Source: Penelope pileata
Lineage: Eukaryota; Chordata; Aves; Galliformes; Cracidae
Length of the DNA stretch: 64,000 bases
Direction: 5' to 3'
Assembly (NCBI GenBank): GCA_013396635.1
Contig: WBMW01003175.1
Coordinates: forward strand, 186,582-250,581
Shown here piece by piece: positions 35,431 through 46,070 of the stretch; within the stretch, counting starts at the first letter, position 1; each line of letters starts with the position of its first letter. Made by a program: the position numbers and the translations under genes. Under the pieces are notes generated by a model. That model made no database searches and was not told where the DNA came from. It saw only the letters and a list, made by a program, of their open reading frames with translations.

Positions 35431-37234
35431 ATGTGCTACAGTGATTTGCTGAATAAAGATACAGTGACAACTTGAGGCCTCAGACTGGAGCATTCGAAGT
35501 GGACTCATCTCCTAGTGATTTCCAACAGATCTAGGGGAATCTGAGTCCCTAGAAATGTTTGAAAACATTAAAACACTGTTTTATGGAACGTGGAGTATGG
35601 TACTTATCACGGTTGCGGTGCAGCTTCAGCTCCACAGAGTGTGGCAGGAGAAAGCTGGCTCCATTATTCATGCTGATGCCTTCAAGACTGCCCAACGCAT
35701 GGGTGGAACCTCAAGGTCTGATTTCATGTGCAAAGAGGTAGCATCATTCCAGATCCGATACATGATCTCTGTCTTCATTGTCTCAAAGCTAGGTTTCTAA
35801 TCAAATCCTCTGTTTTTTTACTTACTGGTTGCTGGGGGTTCATCCTTTCCTAAAACAGTTGTCAAAGCGAATGGAATTGATCTCTCTCTGGAGGTACCTA
35901 CTTCCTTTAGTGGGCTGCAAAGAGAGCCTAAATTAGATGTGCATTTTAGACAGATGAATTCAGTTGATGCAAATCTTATACTCAGTAACTAAGTTTACCT
36001 CTGAAATCCAATTTGAGTGCTGTAGCTTCTTCTTCTTTTTTTTTTTCTTCTTCAGGAGAACATTAAAATTACATTTGAACGTCCACAAGGGGCTTTGTAA
36101 CAAACACTGCAGTTTAGCATCTACTCTGAATATACAGTGTTCATACACTCTGAATACACAGTAGTTACAGTATCTGAAACATGTTTCTGTTGGGGTCCCG
36201 CATGAACAATTACTCTGGACAATATTTACTAAATATGTCATTTTTCACCAAAGACTTTTTTCCTTTTTCCTTTTTCTTTTTTTCTTTTTTTCTTCTTTCT
36301 ATTTTTTTTTATTTTTTATTTTTTTTTTTTAAGAAATCTTGGAGTGTTGGTCTGAGAGAAATGGCAGCTTTCTTTTCTGTGCTTGTGGAGTAAAATTATA
36401 TCTGTCAGAGATGAAAATACCGTAATTATGTCTTCTTATAATTTATTCATTACTTTATGGATCTAAAGCCTTCCAAGGAATGTCACAATTCTACAGAAAA
36501 TTCTTGAATGCAGCATTTAGCAACTTGATTTCTGATGTAGCTGACAGGTTAGGATAAACACTTTCAGTTAGTGAATACATAGGTGGTATTTGTTCCCCTT
36601 CCACTGGTGACAGCAGGGTTTTCTGAGACTGGGAAACAGCTTTAAACTGCAGTGGCAGCTGAGCAGTAACTGTAAACTGGGTGAAGTTTTACCACTTCAG
36701 CAGGGGGTCCTACAATAGTCTGCAATGTGAGCATTTGGCGTGACGGCATATTAGTATTAGTATTGCTACTGGCAATATCTATACTGTACTTGATGTTAAG
36801 GTACTCTCAAAATATGTAAAATATTCATATGACCATTGGCATGCTTTAGTTTTCACCGCTCCTCTGCTATCCTTTTTTTCACAGAAACATTTTTCGGTGG
36901 GGTGAACTAACAGAGACTGGAGTTACAATCATTTCTGAAATTCTTCTTGTCAACTATTTAATTCATAGTGTAGGAGTTCTGTTTTGTTCTGATTGTGTAT
37001 GTTTAGCAATTTCCTTAATAGGTTTTCCTCCCTGTGAAATTGTCTCTTCCACAATGAAAATAGAGGAAGCAGCCATTATAACAAGCTAAAAAGGAGGATT
37101 AGCATTTCATAGGTGAGTTATCCTATAGTCAAAATTATTTTGAGATGCTCTGCTTTCAATATAAATTACAATTTAGAGGTAGAATTTATGGAGTCTGAGC
37201 AGTTAAATGTTTCATTAAGAAAGGGAAAAGCTTA
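35431..37234. other. Unique non-coding DNA
   Basis: No gene. Overlapping plus-strand frames at 35555-35800 and 35559-35741 have no family match. A T-rich run at 36030-36050 and the larger tract at 36255-36330 are low-complexity and create false F-rich or K-rich frames. Confidence 0.6.
36255..36330. repeat. T-rich polypyrimidine tract
   Basis: About 76 bp of T with regularly spaced C residues, then T with isolated A. Simple low-complexity repeat. Confidence 0.9.
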
Positions 37235-37329
37235 AGAAGGGGGACAATGACTTCCCTCGCCTTGCTGGCCACCTCACTTCAACAAAAGAGGGGTGGCCAG
37301 CAGGGAGAGGGAGGTCATTGTCCCCTTCT
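37235..37329. repeat. Inverted duplication (hairpin), ~41-bp arms, 12-base loop
   Basis: Arm 37235-37275 (AGAAGGGGGACAATGAC ... GCTGGCCACCTC) is the reverse complement of arm 37288-37329, with three mismatches and two small gaps. The right arm is ordinary CR1 sense sequence, so the left arm is an extra antisense copy. The two arms are far more alike than the element is to intact CR1, consistent with both being made in one event or later homogenised. Confidence 0.92.
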
Positions 37330-37870
37330 ACACTGCCCTTGTGAGGCCCCATCTGGAGTACTGCACCCAGGTCAGGGGCCCCCAGCGCAAGAAAGATGTG
37401 GAGCTTTTAGAACAAGTCCAGAGGAGGCCAAGGAAGCCATGAAGATGATCAGAGGGTTGGGAGCACCTCTCCTACAAGGACCGGCTTAGGTAGCTGAGCT
37501 TGTTCAGCCTGGAGAACAGAAGACTCAGGGGAGATCTCATTGCAGACTTCCAGTATTTAAAGGGAGATTATAAACAGGAGGAAAACCAGTTTTTTACACA
37601 GGTAGATAGTGATAGGACAAAGGGGAACAGTTTTAAACTCAAAAAGGGGAGATTTACATTAGATGTCAGGGAAATTTTTCCCTGAGAGGGTGGTGAACAG
37701 GCTACCCAGAGAAGCTGTGGATGTCCCATCCCTGGAGGTGTTCAAGGCCAGATTGGGTGGGGCCCTGGCAGCCTGACCTGGTGGGTGGCAGCCCTGCCCA
37801 TGGCAGGCAGGTTGGAACTGGATGATCTTTGAGGTTCCTTCCAACCCAAACCATTCTATGAGTCTATGAA
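37235..37870 (+). mobile_element. CR1 LINE, 5'-truncated, with fold-back inverted duplication at its 5' end
   Basis: Sense-strand CR1 from about 37288 to 37870. The end of ORF2 is visible in pieces: GPIWSTAPR and RGLGAPLLQ in shifted frames, then the frame at 37500-37685 with FSLENRRLRGDLIADFQYLK and DSDRTKGNSFKLKKGRFTLD. The 3' tail has GGTGGGTGGCAGCCCTGCCC, CCTTCCAACCCAAACC and TCTATGA units. In front of the sense sequence lies an inverted copy of its own first ~40 bp (37235-37275), listed separately. A (CA)12 run follows the 3' end directly. The coding region is frameshifted and dead. Confidence 0.94.
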
Positions 37871-37872
37871 AG

Positions 37873-37896
37873 ACACACACACACACACACACACAC
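37873..37896. repeat. (AC)12 microsatellite at the CR1 3' end
   Basis: Twelve AC dinucleotides begin three bases after the last CR1 TCTATGA unit. Microsatellites often grow from LINE tails. Alternating purine-pyrimidine DNA of this kind can form Z-DNA. Confidence 0.95.
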
Positions 37897-40800
37897 TATG
37901 CAGCCAAGTTTCAGTTTACAGATCACTGCAGTACTGTAGCTGAGGAAATATCCAGCTCTTATTCAAATTCTGGCCTGAGAAGACATAGAGTTACTCAGCA
38001 GGTGATAAGGAGAGGTATGTAGCTGTTATTACAGTCAAGATTATGAGATAGCTTTGCACCATGGCACGGTAAAGGTGATACGGAGCAGAGGTTCCCCCAA
38101 ATGCACTGCAGTTTCTGTCTGTTTGTTTGCTGCCTGCACACAAAAGGACCAAATCTCCCTTTGCAGTTTAATCTAGCTCCTATTAGAGGTAGCACAAATC
38201 CCATTGCCCTGAGCAGAACTGGATCTGTATAACCAAAATCCTTTTATGTGTATGAGAGAATAGTGTCCTCTGTGTCATTTCTGTTCAGCCCCGGTCTGGC
38301 TTGTGACTTCCACTCTCCCCATTTGAGTTCGGTGTGGCATGAAATTCAATTGTGCCAGGTGTTTCAGTGATGTTTTACTGATGTAATATTCCCCTTGAAA
38401 TTAATGTCTTTCTAATCACACACATTTATAGATTAAAGAGGCATTTGATGAAATACAATGGACTGAGTTCACTCCTGGCTTTAATGTCATATTCTTACCT
38501 TAAGTACAAATATTTTATGTTGTCTTTTCTTATGTCAGTGGTTTTTAATATGCTCATAAAATGACTTGTTCTATGAGTTGCAAACTCATATTTGTTTTCA
38601 GTTAACTCTACTTGTATATCCCTCAGGAGCAGAATTACAGTCATGGAAGCTGATGCAGTGAATTTGGTGGTTTATAAGTAGAAAATACTTAGATTTTGGG
38701 GCATGTGCAGCCTTTCATGTACAAAGTTCTCATTTTAATGTACCTCAGGCTACTGGCTTTACGATTTACAGTTAATTAGGATTCTGATTTGGGTTGAAAA
38801 TTCCAATACCTATATGCTTTTATACGCGCATTTCAGATCGTGCTGGCTGAAGCAAATAACTGTGACTGTAGTCAATAAATGAATGTATACCACAGGGAGC
38901 AGCCCTTCCCCCGGCCTCCTCTGACAACCTGTAAGAAAATCCTACTGTGCTCCCAGTTCACAGCAATATCATTCTGACATCACTTTGTGATAGCTAGAAG
39001 ATTTCCTTGCCTATCATTTAACAAAATCCCAATACCATTTCCTTACTTTTAACAAAGTCTCAAAATCCCTAATGTATCCCATATTTGCTCTGCCTGTATT
39101 TCATGCTCAATTTGAACTCTTTAGATAACTGAGTTCTAATCTGCACATGTAGATGTGACTTTTATTAGCATCAGTCAGCACTGCGTAAGTGTGTGGAAGG
39201 GTAAGTGAGGTAACTTCCAAAATACTAATGCTGGAGAGAAAATAATAAAGCATACAAGTCAGGAATTTAGCACTGGAACTACTTAGTGTTTTCCTTGTAT
39301 ATTAGGATTTATAATGATGTTAATGTATATCCAACAAGGGCTAATTTCATGTGATTCAACCATTCTTTTAAAAATACGAATATTTTAAATAATTTCTTAA
39401 AATTTTCTATTTATTTTTCTTTCCCCCTGAAAACCATTCATACAGACTCTTCTCTACCAGTTTTGCCTTTTTTATTTGTTAAAGAATCAATACATTCTTA
39501 TCATTTAAACTGTATGTTAAAAAATATATATCTAATAGTCTCAAATGCTAATCTCAGAGCTTCTTAGTAAGGCAAGCTTTATTTTGAAGCTCCTCATTAA
39601 TTGGCCAGGACTTGGACTGAGCTGGGGCTGTACAGTTTGTACATGGGATAGACAAAGCTGGAGGAATCCTAGAGAGCTCCCTGTGCTGCTCATGTTGCTG
39701 TAGCAAAATGGGACAGGCAGCAAAAGCAACAAATGCTGCTGGGAGAAGCTACTCTGCACAAGTACTCATCATCTCAGTTCCCTTTCCCCATGAAGGTGGT
39801 AGTCTAGTAAAGAAGACAACATAGCCAGAGTTATTTTTGTAGCACAAGTACTTTGTTGCCATAAGGAACTGTGTACTTGCTTACTCTGAGAACCAGGCCT
39901 TGAGAAAACTGTTGACAGGCAAGATTTACAGTGGCAGAGAATTCACACTCGTAGGGGGTGTATTTGGCACAGTATGCAACAAATATATACAATTTTGGTC
40001 ATGACAAAACATATTTGCTTAACTTCTTCATTCATAATATCAATATAACTCTCCAAGGGAGGTGGTCTAACTGTAGCTGTATTGGCAGGAGAAAATATAT
40101 TCTGCAAAGTAAAAAATAGGAGCTGAAAGTGTTCATTGGGAATGCTAAAATTTTTAAAAACAAGCCAAGGATATTTAGGACCTTGCACCTTCCACAGTCA
40201 TTTTCAACTTTGCAAACATAGATTACAGTTGCTTTAACAACACCTCCTTTGCCTTAAATTGTATATATGTTGCCTTAACAAGACAAAAAGCCTACTTCAT
40301 GTATAAAAAATAGAAAATCAACACAGGGTCTGTCCAGTTGATAATCATTTATGCCTGTTGGTAATTGCCTAGCATCAGTGTGATGGCAACATGTAAATTC
40401 TCCTGCCAAGATTAGACCCCTACTGTGTTACACACCATACAAACACTTATGAAGATCTGATACATGAGCTACAAAGACTATCTTTGAGATCTTAAACTTC
40501 TAAAAATGGAATGTCTCTAATGAGTCAACAAAACACGGGCATACGATTCTGTGGAATTACGGATTTAATAAACAAGAGAGACAAAGTACAGGAAAACTAA
40601 CCAGAGAACTGAAGAGTATGTTCCAGGGTTGTCTGTAAGGTCAGTAACAGAGATGGCAATAGAATTCAATATAGAATCTGTTCCCTTATCCTCACCAACA
40701 AATCAAGCCATGGTAGTCCTACAAGGTCCAATCAGACAGATACACACTAATTCCATTCGTAGTTGAATCTGAGATGTCTGCTATCCAGAAGCTGTCTTGA

Positions 40801-41087
40801 TATAGTAGTAAACAAGCACCTTTATGGAAACCAAGAGACGTATCTGCTTCTTTCAGGTCTGGCTATGACTACAGGTGTGTTGCAACAAATGTGGGAGACA
40901 GAAGCAAAAGAAAAAATATATATATTGTGGAAGCTTAAGTTCCTTTTAAAAATCAATTTAGTTTAAATTAAAGGTACTCTTGAAATAATATACTCTTTAA
41001 TGATAGAGAAAAACTACAGTAAAACCCAAAGTAATAATGGATAAAGCCAGAGTTTGAACTTAGAAAGGAAAGGGAGCATACCTAATG
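37897..41087. other. Unique non-coding DNA
   Basis: No gene or clear repeat in about 3.2 kb. The frames at 39541-39759 (minus) and 39943-40188 (minus) lack any domain. Simple TA runs occur near 39523 and 40917. Confidence 0.6.
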
Positions 41088-41205
41088 TTTAAAGCACAAG
41101 CCTGCAGTCCAAAGTTCTATCCTTGTCTTTGCCACTGATGTATTGTGTGGTGACAAGTACATAATTTACTCCATGTGAGGTAAGTATTATTCTGCGTATT
41201 AAAAA
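41088..41205 (+). repeat. Probable MIR-type (core-SINE) relic
   Basis: The order of blocks matches MIR: TTTAAAGCACAAGCCTGCAG, TTCTATCCTTGTCTTTGCCA, CTGATGTATTGTGTGGTGAC, AAGTACATAATTTACTCC. These correspond to the MIR run 'agagca..ggagtc..ttc.a..ccttgctctgccact...tgtgtgaccttgggcaagt.acttaa.ctc'. Divergence is high, as expected for an element that predates birds. A related ancient core-SINE is possible. Confidence 0.55.
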
Positions 41206-44200
41206 AATATTGAAGCATATAAAAGTTAAGCGTAACATTTCACAAAGCAGTTCCTGAGTCATATTGCCACCAAATTTGACAGTGCAGCCTGAACTACCTG
41301 CTTTTCAAAATTCAGAACTTGGAGTTCCAGCAGTGCCTTCTGAGGTCATTTTGACCTTGACTTCAATGCATCTCCATTTATTCAAAGACTGACTAGCAAG
41401 AGATGCTGCAAGTCTACCATGCCTAGATCTAGGCTAAATCACTTGCTTTGAGTATTCCTCTCCAAATAGATTTAAAAGTAAAGATTTTCTGGATACGATG
41501 AAAATCAAAAGGCTTCTATGTTTTGTATTTGATAGGTAAGCAAATCGCGGTGTGCAAATATGGTCCGTCTGCTTTCCTACAAGGTTACACAGGATACACC
41601 CTGGGCCAAATGCCTTCTGCAGCCATACTGTGCCCTCTCACTCAGTGTCCCTCTCAATATTTAGAATCCTGTCCCTTTTAGTTTATGACACCAACGATAG
41701 CATTCACAGAGATGTCTACATTAGGTCAAATGAACCCAGGGAGTTCCAGAGAGCCCAGACAATTCCAGAGGGACTGGGCAATGTCAGAGGCCACATCACT
41801 GTGATGGATTTTTGTGGCAGTCAGGCTCAGAAACCACTGGGAACCAGTGGGAACAACTGGGTGTCGTGCAGAAGAGAATATGCTAGACCTGCAACTGCTG
41901 TATAAACAGAGGCACATTCAGGTCCGATGCTTTATCTAATCTACAGGTTTGATAATGCAGTAATGAAAAATTTACCTGCATGCATGAGAAAATGGATGGA
42001 TCACCTCCACTATAGTAGAACCTCAACTTTGTGAAGCTTTCCTTTGTACTGCAGGACTTGATGCATCTCCTTTTGTGCTCACCAGTGGTCTGATAGAGAC
42101 TACTCCCTAGCCAGGGTGGCAGAACAAAAATCTTTAAAGGCATGGGTTTTCTCCCAGAGGATTAACGGAGAAGTCTATGCAAAGTTTAATCAAATACAGT
42201 GGGCTACGAGTTGGAGTGGAGGAAACATCTAGCTCCTTCTGCCACTGCTGGGAGGATGGGAAAAGTGCACATCCGAGGTCCGAGGTCCTTCAAACTGGCT
42301 CTGCTAATCAAGTAAAGAGCAATGCTTACAGCCCTAAACCTAATCCACTGCTGTCACATTCAGCCATTTTTTGTAATTTCTCCCACAATTGTATCAAGCT
42401 GAGAAATCCCTGAGGTTTCCTGCTTCTGTGGCTCCTTCTAGGATTCACTTCTCTGGAAATTAGAAAAGCTCTGTTCTCCAACTCAGTGACGTTGTCTCCC
42501 AATTTATACACATCTTTCAGCAATGCTGATTAAATAAGGTTAGCTAGGTGCAAAGTAGCACACGCATATACACACTAGTCCTGGGTTATCTTGTTTATAC
42601 TTGATTGTCAACTATTAAACCAACCCTAACAGTCTTAATTTATGCTACACGAAGAACCCTTAGGATACTATGGGGATATAATTTTGGCCAATTGACATGT
42701 GTCAAGATGGTCATATTCTCTGGATTTGGTTAGCTTTCTCGAATGTAGTAAGCAGCTCTGCTTTTTTTCTTCATCCCTGAAAGGCTTTCAGCTATCCCTA
42801 CCAGAAGACTTCAAAAGGTCAAGAGCGTTGCTAATATTGTCTCACACATCAAGAATGTGATTATGACCATTTTGATACAACCAATAAGAGTAGTTTAACT
42901 AACATATTCCATATGTTTGGAATATCAGTTCCTACAGGTGCAATATCAACTCTAATAATGTAAGCACAATATTTTGGTGAAGTGTTGTCAAATTAAATAC
43001 TAAGATTTCATAAAACAAAAGAAAACGAGATTAATTTAAAGCACAGATAATGAGTGCAATGTATTCATGAACTCATTAAAGCATAACAGCATTACAAGAA
43101 GTATGAGATGCAACTGTCGTACTTTACATTTTATTTTATAACAACACGTAAGAGTGATGTGTTTTACAGGCATTAATGAACTGTGTAATGTAACCTGTTT
43201 ACTAGAGTTGACAATTCTTTCACAGTACACGTATTTATTTATTTACAAAATACAACTTAAGTACTTTAAAATTAAAATCTAATGAACGAGTAATATTTTT
43301 TCAGACTGTTTTTAATAGAAAGTTTACCAGAAATGTTATTAAGATCAAATTGAAGTCTGTGTTAGACAAAAATTTTTTAAATTTGCCATTTAATTTCATA
43401 TTAGGTCCTCAGCAGTAGCTATTTATATCATGCTTTTGTATTGAGCAGGGTGTTACCAATAACTTGTCACAGTAATATCAGATAGCCTACGGAAGTACAT
43501 CTGTCTCTGAATAAGAGATATGCGCCTTCAACCAAAACCTGAGTGTGGCTAACAAATATTAAAGCAAATAAATGAAAAGCTTTGTGTTAAAATTTAGGAT
43601 CTCTTAAGTTACAGTTGCAGTCGTGTTCACAACTTGGTAAAAGGGAGGTATTAGTGGACAGCAAGTCTCAAATCCTTAAAGGGTAGAAAGATATGGTTTG
43701 TTTATCATGAGACTGCTATTCCAGCTGCTAATCTTTCTGTCCTAGGAAGTGTCTTATTCTCTTTTCTATATTGGAAAACTGTCTAACAAATGTATTTTCC
43801 AGGACAATGAAAAAAGCAGACTTCCATTCTTTCTTATCAATTTAATCACTTGCATTCAGCTGACAATGTCCTTTTGTAGGCTTGGCCTCTTTCCACATGA
43901 ATCACTAAATGACAAGTTACTTTTGCTTTTTGCTTTATTTTTTTTCTGCACAAGAATCCTAAAATGTATTGGTAATTATTGGTACACACATTGCCAATTA
44001 TAATTATTGATATACACATCATTTTTAACCATAAAAATGCATAATAAAGTATTCAGAGCTCTGACATTGTAAAGCTTACATAGATTGTTATTGCAATCAT
44101 AATTATTCCTGACATTTTATCAGCCAGTATTTTCACATTCCTCTTTAATTAAAAAATTAGTCAGAGCAGAGTACAGGGAAACCTGGTGCCTATTGGTGTC

Positions 44201-44257
44201 TCTATAACAAATTAGCTACTGAACTCTGATTAAGTCAGAAAGAATTTAAGATTTTGT
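41206..44257. other. Unique non-coding DNA
   Basis: The 117-codon frame at 41552-41905 is one of the longest in the window but shows no domain, no splice context I can defend and no family match. A two-copy CCGAGGT repeat occurs near 42270. Nothing else recognised. Confidence 0.6.
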
Positions 44258-44332
44258 CACTGAGCTGGATTCGTTATAAACCATATAATCTCTACCTGCC
44301 TCAGTTTCCCCTTTTATAAGGTACTCACTATT
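44258..44332 (+). repeat. Probable MIR core relic
   Basis: Contains CTGCCTCAGTTTCCCCTTTT followed by ATAAGGTACTCAC, a close counterpart of the MIR core 'ctctgtgcctcagtttccccatctgtaaaatgggg'. The upstream GTCACTGAGCTGG may be part of the same element. Short, and only the core is convincing. Confidence 0.55.
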
Positions 44333-45552
44333 TTGTAAAGCAGATTTTTTTCATAATCACAGTCTTTGATGAAGGAAAAAATTGCCTATTAAAAGCTTAA
44401 ATGTTATAATGATTATAAAAAGGACATAAAATTAAATTCCTTGACATAGGAGTAATTTAATTATTCTCATAAAAATATTCTATCCTTCCTCCCCACCAGC
44501 CCTTTGACCCACATCCAGCCACACAAAAAAAATCCTGATTAAAGATAACCCAGAATTTCCTTTCTGTGGCAAAGGAAGTCTTTTTTAATCATTTCTGAAG
44601 TTTATCCAGAAATGACCTGGAGTGACAAAGGCTTACCTCCCTCAAACTATGAGCACAGAAACTCAGAATGGGCAGCAATTTCGACATTTTTAGATAGAAA
44701 TGTTTCCCTGAAACAAACACTTTGATGCTTACATAGTGCCAACTTCCTACATTCATAGCCTTGTGTTAAGATGACATTTTTTCTGCTACTCAGTGTGACG
44801 TCCCCGCAGAGGCACAAGTGCCAAGAATGCACTGAGGCTGTTCATAAGCACAAGCGCAACTTCTCCTGCAGAAATGTTTACCTCTGCAGTGATTGGGCCT
44901 GGTTGAGACCACCAGCCTTTCACACCAGCATCTACCCCTTGCACTGTGTCAGGGTATGAGTGAAGAGAAAGGAGGTAGGTGTACAGCTGGTGCATTGTGA
45001 AGTGAAACACATTGGCAACTGTTATGATTTCAGCTCTTCTAAATTAACAACTACAGAAAAGTTCAACTGAACAGAGAAGATAAACTGCTAATATCTCATG
45101 GAAGCCCTTTTTTTTCATATTTAGATGAAATATATATACACACAAGTTGCTCAAAATAAATGACTCCTATATATTTATTATGAATTAGAGAAAAAGTCAG
45201 AACTGACACAACTACACCATTTGTTTCATCCAGAGCTGGGAACTCTACTTCATAACCATTTTTCTTCCTCAAGCTGCCTCTCTCAAGCTCCTTCTCTCTT
45301 GTACTATTGATACTTGAGCTGCTTCCTTCTGCTCTCAGAGCTCTCTGAGCTTCTACTTCAACTTCTGCTGCTTTCTGAGCTTCGTCTGGCTGGCCCTTAT
45401 CTAAGCCCAGGGCAACCCCGCACCATGTCCACCTCTTCCAGTCACAGGAGCTCATCCCTTCCAGAGCACAGGCACAAATAATCTAGCAGTATTTCCCAAG
45501 CCAGCCACGCTCCTCTGTTACCTGCTCAATCAGTTCAGGCCATGATCAACTG
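44333..45552. other. Unique non-coding DNA with one anonymous minus-strand frame
   Basis: The minus-strand frame 45455-45096 (119 codons) has a hydrophilic, Glu/Ala/Lys-rich start followed by a hydrophobic tail. It matches nothing I recognise. Region 45230-45480 is CT-rich on the plus strand, which lowers stop frequency, so I do not call a gene. Confidence 0.6.
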
Positions 45553-46070
45553 TTTCCCTACACCATGAAAACTGCAACAGCTACAAAGAGCACAATAACA
45601 CTATTTCATAGAGCAAATTCTCAGCTACAAAACACAATTTTTCAAAATGGTCACCACCATTAGCTGTGCGTTTTCACCAGCAATGAACAAGAGCCTGCAT
45701 GCCATACTCATAAAACATCTGCATCAGTGGAGGTGCCCCACTGTTGCTGTCACAACTTCTAAAACACACCATCCACACCTCACTGTGCTCACATCCACTC
45801 TTTGGTTTTCATAAACATTCAGCAAATGTCAGTGAATGTCATTGGGTACCATTTTTTCCACATGGAGGAATTCAATGACACCCCTTTTCTTCATCTGCAT
45901 TTCCATGTCAGACACCATTGTGTCAGACTGCCCCTCTGGTGCCATCTGTCACACAGCAACAAAATGAGACAGAATATTGTTGGGGAGGTTCACTGCCATA
46001 CCACCAACATCTGCCTCTGATGTCGTGGGCTTACATAATAAAACAGGAGACATTACTTTTGGAGCAGCCC
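45553..46070 (-). mobile_element. Mariner DNA transposon (Galluhop-like), internally deleted MITE
   Basis: The end at 46046-46070 reads GGAGACATTACTTTTGGAGC then AGCCC, one terminal inverted repeat of the avian mariner family. The other end (about 45553-45600) keeps the subterminal CCATGAAAACTGCAACAGC and TACAAAGAGCACAATAAC blocks but lacks a recognisable copy of the terminal repeat, so that end is lost or decayed. The interior carries only the start of the transposase, on the minus strand. At about 520 bp it is far shorter than a ~1.3-kb full mariner. Confidence 0.85.
45640..45918 (-). pseudogene. Mariner transposase N-terminal fragment (paired-like HTH region)
   Basis: Read on the minus strand from an ATG at 45918: MVSDMEMQMKKRGVIEFLHV, then EKMVPNDIH, a stop, then HLLNVYENQRVDVSTVR. 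This is the helix-turn-helix DNA-binding start of mariner transposases, with the pattern FL..E...P.DIHR.L..VYG...V..STVRRW. A stop replaces the expected arginine. After STVR the frame shifts, and a later piece reads ACRLLFIAGENAQL. The catalytic DD34D core is absent. It cannot encode an active transposase. Confidence 0.82.

Noticed and set aside
35960..36393. F-rich and K-rich frames
   Set aside because: They run through T-rich low-complexity tracts at 36030-36050 and 36255-36330; no domain outside the runs.
41552..41905. 117-codon plus-strand frame
   Set aside because: It has no similarity to a known protein that I can recognise, no splice or promoter context and no coding-like periodic bias that I can see.
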